The translations under genes were made by a program, and so were the position numbers. Source: Pseudomonadota bacterium (lineage in GTDB: Bacteria; Pseudomonadota; Gammaproteobacteria; Burkholderiales; Burkholderiaceae_B). From it: 6,257 nt of DNA. Within the stretch, counting starts at the first letter, position 1, and every line of letters begins with the position of its first letter. Below, piece after piece: positions 4,456 to 6,257 of this stretch. The stretch covers positions 1 to 6,257 of the forward strand of contig JAEYVD010000298.1 in assembly GCA_023432075.1 (NCBI GenBank), read 5' to 3'. Below the pieces are notes generated by a model, which saw only the letters and a list, made by a program, of their open reading frames with translations, was not told the DNA's origin and did no database searches.

Positions 4456-5433
4456 ATGGAACTTCGTCAACTCGAGGCCTTCGCGGCCGTCATGTCCACC
4501 GGCAGCGTCACCGCGGCCGGACGGCTGCTGGGACGCTCGCAGCCTGCGATCAGCCGGTTGCTGCAGGAATTGGAGGCCGAAATCGGCTATCCCCTGTTTA
4601 ACCGCAGCGGTCCTCGCGTGACGCCCACCGAACAGGGCTTCCTGCTCTACGACGACGTTGAACGCGCGCTGTCCAGTCTGCAGCAGATCCGCAGCCGGGC
4701 CGACGAAATTGCGCGCGGCCAGGCGCAGCCGCTGTTGATGGCTGCCACTTCCGCCCTTGCCGCTGGCCTGGTGCCAGCCGCCCTCAAACGCATCGAAGAC
4801 CGGCTTGGGCCCGCCCGCGTGCAGTTGCGCAGCGCCTCGCCCGAGCGCGTGGTGCACGCCGTGCTGTCGGGCGCCGCGCAGTTGGGCGCGACCAGCCTGC
4901 CGCTGGAGCACCGCGGCTTGACCGTGCACTGGATTGCGCAGGCGCCCTGCGTGGCCGCCCTGCCCGAAGACGACCCTGCCGCGCGCCACGCCGTGGTGCC
5001 GGTGTCGGCGCTGGCCGGACGCCGTCTCATCACGATGGCCAACCCCTATCGCCTGCGCCGCCGGCTGGACGCGGCGCTCGCGCACAACGTGCAGGCGCTG
5101 GGCACCATCGAAACCAATTCGTCCGTCAACGCCCTGGCCGCGGTCCGCGCGGGCCTGGGCGTATCGGTGCTGGAACCCGTGACCGCCTATGGTTCGCCCA
5201 TGGCGGGCGTGGCGATCCGCCCCATCGATCTGGACATCCCATTCTTCTTTGGGGTCATCACCCCGCAGTCGCAAACGTTGACGCCCGCCTGCCAGGCGAT
5301 GGCCGACGCGTTGGCCGAAGCCGCCGCAGACCTGCTGCCCGGCTTTGTGCTGCACGACGCGTCCGAGCATTCGGCGCTGCTGCAGTCGATCTACGGCGAT
5401 GACGCCCCTGTCATGGAAACACCCGCATTATGA
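4456..5433 (+). CDS. LysR-family transcriptional regulator
   Basis: A 325-residue LysR-type regulator. The winged helix-turn-helix fills residues 1-60 (MELRQLEAFAAVMSTGSVT, AAGRLLGRSQPAISRLLQEL, LFNRSGPRVTPTEQG), followed by the linker helix to about residue 88 and a two-lobe effector domain from about 92. The pattern NSSVNALAAVRAGLGVSVLEP (221-241) is the usual hinge-region block. The last 25 or so residues (DASEHSALLQSIYGDDAPVMETPAL) extend past the typical end of about 300. The ATG at 4456 gives the canonical N terminus, though no Shine-Dalgarno is visible before it. Its stop overlaps the next gene's start as ATGA (5430-5433), so unlike the common divergent LysR layout it sits upstream in the same transcript as its probable target, the FAD-dependent oxidoreductase. 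The effector is unknown. Confidence 0.95.
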   Translation: MELRQLEAFAAVMSTGSVTAAGRLLGRSQPAISRLLQELEAEIGYPLFNRSGPRVTPTEQGFLLYDDVERALSSLQQIRSRADEIARGQAQPLLMAATSALAAGLVPAALKRIEDRLGPARVQLRSASPERVVHAVLSGAAQLGATSLPLEHRGLTVHWIAQAPCVAALPEDDPAARHAVVPVSALAGRRLITMANPYRLRRRLDAALAHNVQALGTIETNSSVNALAAVRAGLGVSVLEPVTAYGSPMAGVAIRPIDLDIPFFFGVITPQSQTLTPACQAMADALAEAAADLLPGFVLHDASEHSALLQSIYGDDAPVMETPAL

Positions 5434-6257
5434 ATCTGCCCACCGCCACTCCGCCGCAAGGTCTGCCCGCCCTGGAGGCGCGCCTTCGGCAAGACCTCTC
5501 CTGGCTGGAAATTCCCGCCAAGAACTGGGTGACGCCCCGGCTGGTCGACGGCCAGCAGGTGCTGGATGTGGCGATCATCGGCGGCGGCATGGCCGGCTTG
5601 GCCGCAGCAGCGTCTCTGAAGCACCTGGGCATCGATGCGCCGATCTTCGATCAGGCGCCCGAAGGCTACGAAGGCCCGTGGGCCACGACGGCCCGCATGG
5701 AAACGCTGCGCTCGCCCAAGCAACTGACTGGTCCCGCGCTGGGCCTGCCCGCACTGACCTTCCGCGCCTGGTTCGAGGCGCAATTCGGCCAGGAGGCCTG
5801 GGAAGCGCTGGACAAGATTCCCCGCCTGCAATGGATGGACTATCTGCGCTGGTACCGCCGCGTGCTGAACCTGGACGTGCGCAACGAACACCGCATCCTG
5901 TCCGTGCAGCCGCGCGCCGATCAGCTGGTTGCGCTGGACATCCAGTCGCCCGCCGGACGCACGACCGTCCTGGCTCGCCGCGTCGTGCTGGCCACCGGCC
6001 GCGACGGCCTGGGCGGCGCGTACGTGCCCGACTTTGCAAAGAAGCTGCCGCGCGACCGCTGGGCCCATTCGTCCGACGTGATGGACTACAACACCCTGGC
6101 CGGCAAGCGCGTTGGCGTCGTGGGCGCGGGCGCGTCCGCCATGGACAGCGCAGCGACCGCGCTGGAAGCCGGCGCTGCCAGCGTCGATCTGCTGATCCGC
6201 CGCCATGACATCCCGCGCATCAACAAGGGCAAGGGCGCGGGCAACCCGGGCCTGACC
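5430..6257 (+). CDS. FAD/NAD(P)-binding monooxygenase-like oxidoreductase, N-terminal part (runs off the right edge)
   Basis: The frame is open from ATG 5430 to the window end, 276 residues with no stop, so the gene is incomplete. After a 45-residue lead (LSWLEIPAKNWVTP) comes the FAD-binding Rossmann motif VAIIGGGMAGLAAAASL (GxGxxG at 51-56). Then follow RSPKQLTGPALGLPALTFRAW (94-114), the ATG-type motif VVLATGRDG (186-193), a WAHSSD stretch (211-216) like the HSS of flavin monooxygenases, and a second nucleotide-binding motif VGVVGAGASAMDSA (228-241) for NAD(P)H. Two dinucleotide folds in this order fit the flavin-containing monooxygenase/Baeyer-Villiger-like group, which hydroxylate or oxygenate small molecules, or a related NAD(P)H-dependent oxidoreductase. 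The start overlaps the LysR stop by 4 bp with only a weak GGAAA upstream, so translation is probably coupled. The substrate cannot be told. Confidence 0.92.
   Translation, partial: MNLPTATPPQGLPALEARLRQDLSWLEIPAKNWVTPRLVDGQQVLDVAIIGGGMAGLAAAASLKHLGIDAPIFDQAPEGYEGPWATTARMETLRSPKQLTGPALGLPALTFRAWFEAQFGQEAWEALDKIPRLQWMDYLRWYRRVLNLDVRNEHRILSVQPRADQLVALDIQSPAGRTTVLARRVVLATGRDGLGGAYVPDFAKKLPRDRWAHSSDVMDYNTLAGKRVGVVGAGASAMDSAATALEAGAASVDLLIRRHDIPRINKGKGAGNPGLT

Noticed and set aside
4447..5370. Leftward 307-residue frame antisense to the LysR gene
   Set aside because: It is a low-information Gly/Gln/His/Arg-rich translation; the LysR domain order on the other strand is unmistakable.
5391..6206. Leftward 271-residue frame at the right end
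   Set aside because: Antisense shadow of the flavin oxidoreductase, with no recognisable motif.
5345..6208. Rightward 287-residue frame at the right end, considered as the gene there
   Set aside because: It is Arg/Pro-rich in a shifted frame; the frame from 5430 contains two dinucleotide-binding motifs and stays open to the window end.

Overview
This is a GC-rich window whose gene content and codon use point to a beta-proteobacterium of the Alcaligenaceae (Achromobacter/Bordetella type). That placement is inferred from a Bug-type periplasmic receptor sitting with an IclR regulator and a cyclase-family hydrolase, and from high G/C at third codon positions; no marker gene is present. No rRNA, tRNA, CRISPR array, insertion sequence or phage gene was seen.

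Left part (1-1425): the 3' end of a D-2-hydroxyacid dehydrogenase (+), with the catalytic Arg, Glu and His visible, runs toward a small leftward gene for a four-cysteine, zinc-ribbon-like protein of unknown function. Between them lies a tandem 8-bp repeat that places stop codons in all three leftward frames. A 169-bp gap then separates the small gene from two rightward small conserved genes. The first (97 aa) has a near-perfect LexA (SOS) box directly upstream of its start codon, so it is probably a DNA-damage-inducible gene of unknown function. The second (85 aa) looks like a winged-helix protein.

Middle (1426-4292): a catabolic or uptake module. A leftward cyclase-family (PF04199) metal-hydrolase-like enzyme is divergent from an IclR regulator, which overlaps by 4 bp (ATGA) a secreted TctC/Bug solute-binding protein. 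The likely logic is that the receptor captures a small carboxylate-type compound, the cyclase-like enzyme acts on it or a derivative, and the IclR protein controls both from the 66-bp intergenic region. No TctA/TctB membrane subunits lie in the window, so the receptor is an orphan here.

Right part (4293-6257): a very strong AT-rich hairpin, probably a bidirectional terminator, follows the receptor gene. Just beyond it, on the minus strand, is a short reading frame that looks like the C-terminal tail of a lost gene. A LysR regulator follows and overlaps by 4 bp (ATGA) an FAD/NAD(P)-binding monooxygenase-like gene that runs off the right edge.

The most interesting signals are the SOS-box small gene, the long hairpin with the adjoining coding remnant, and the altered metal motif of the cyclase. 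I saw no clearly new multi-gene system; most of the window is ordinary metabolic and regulatory content.
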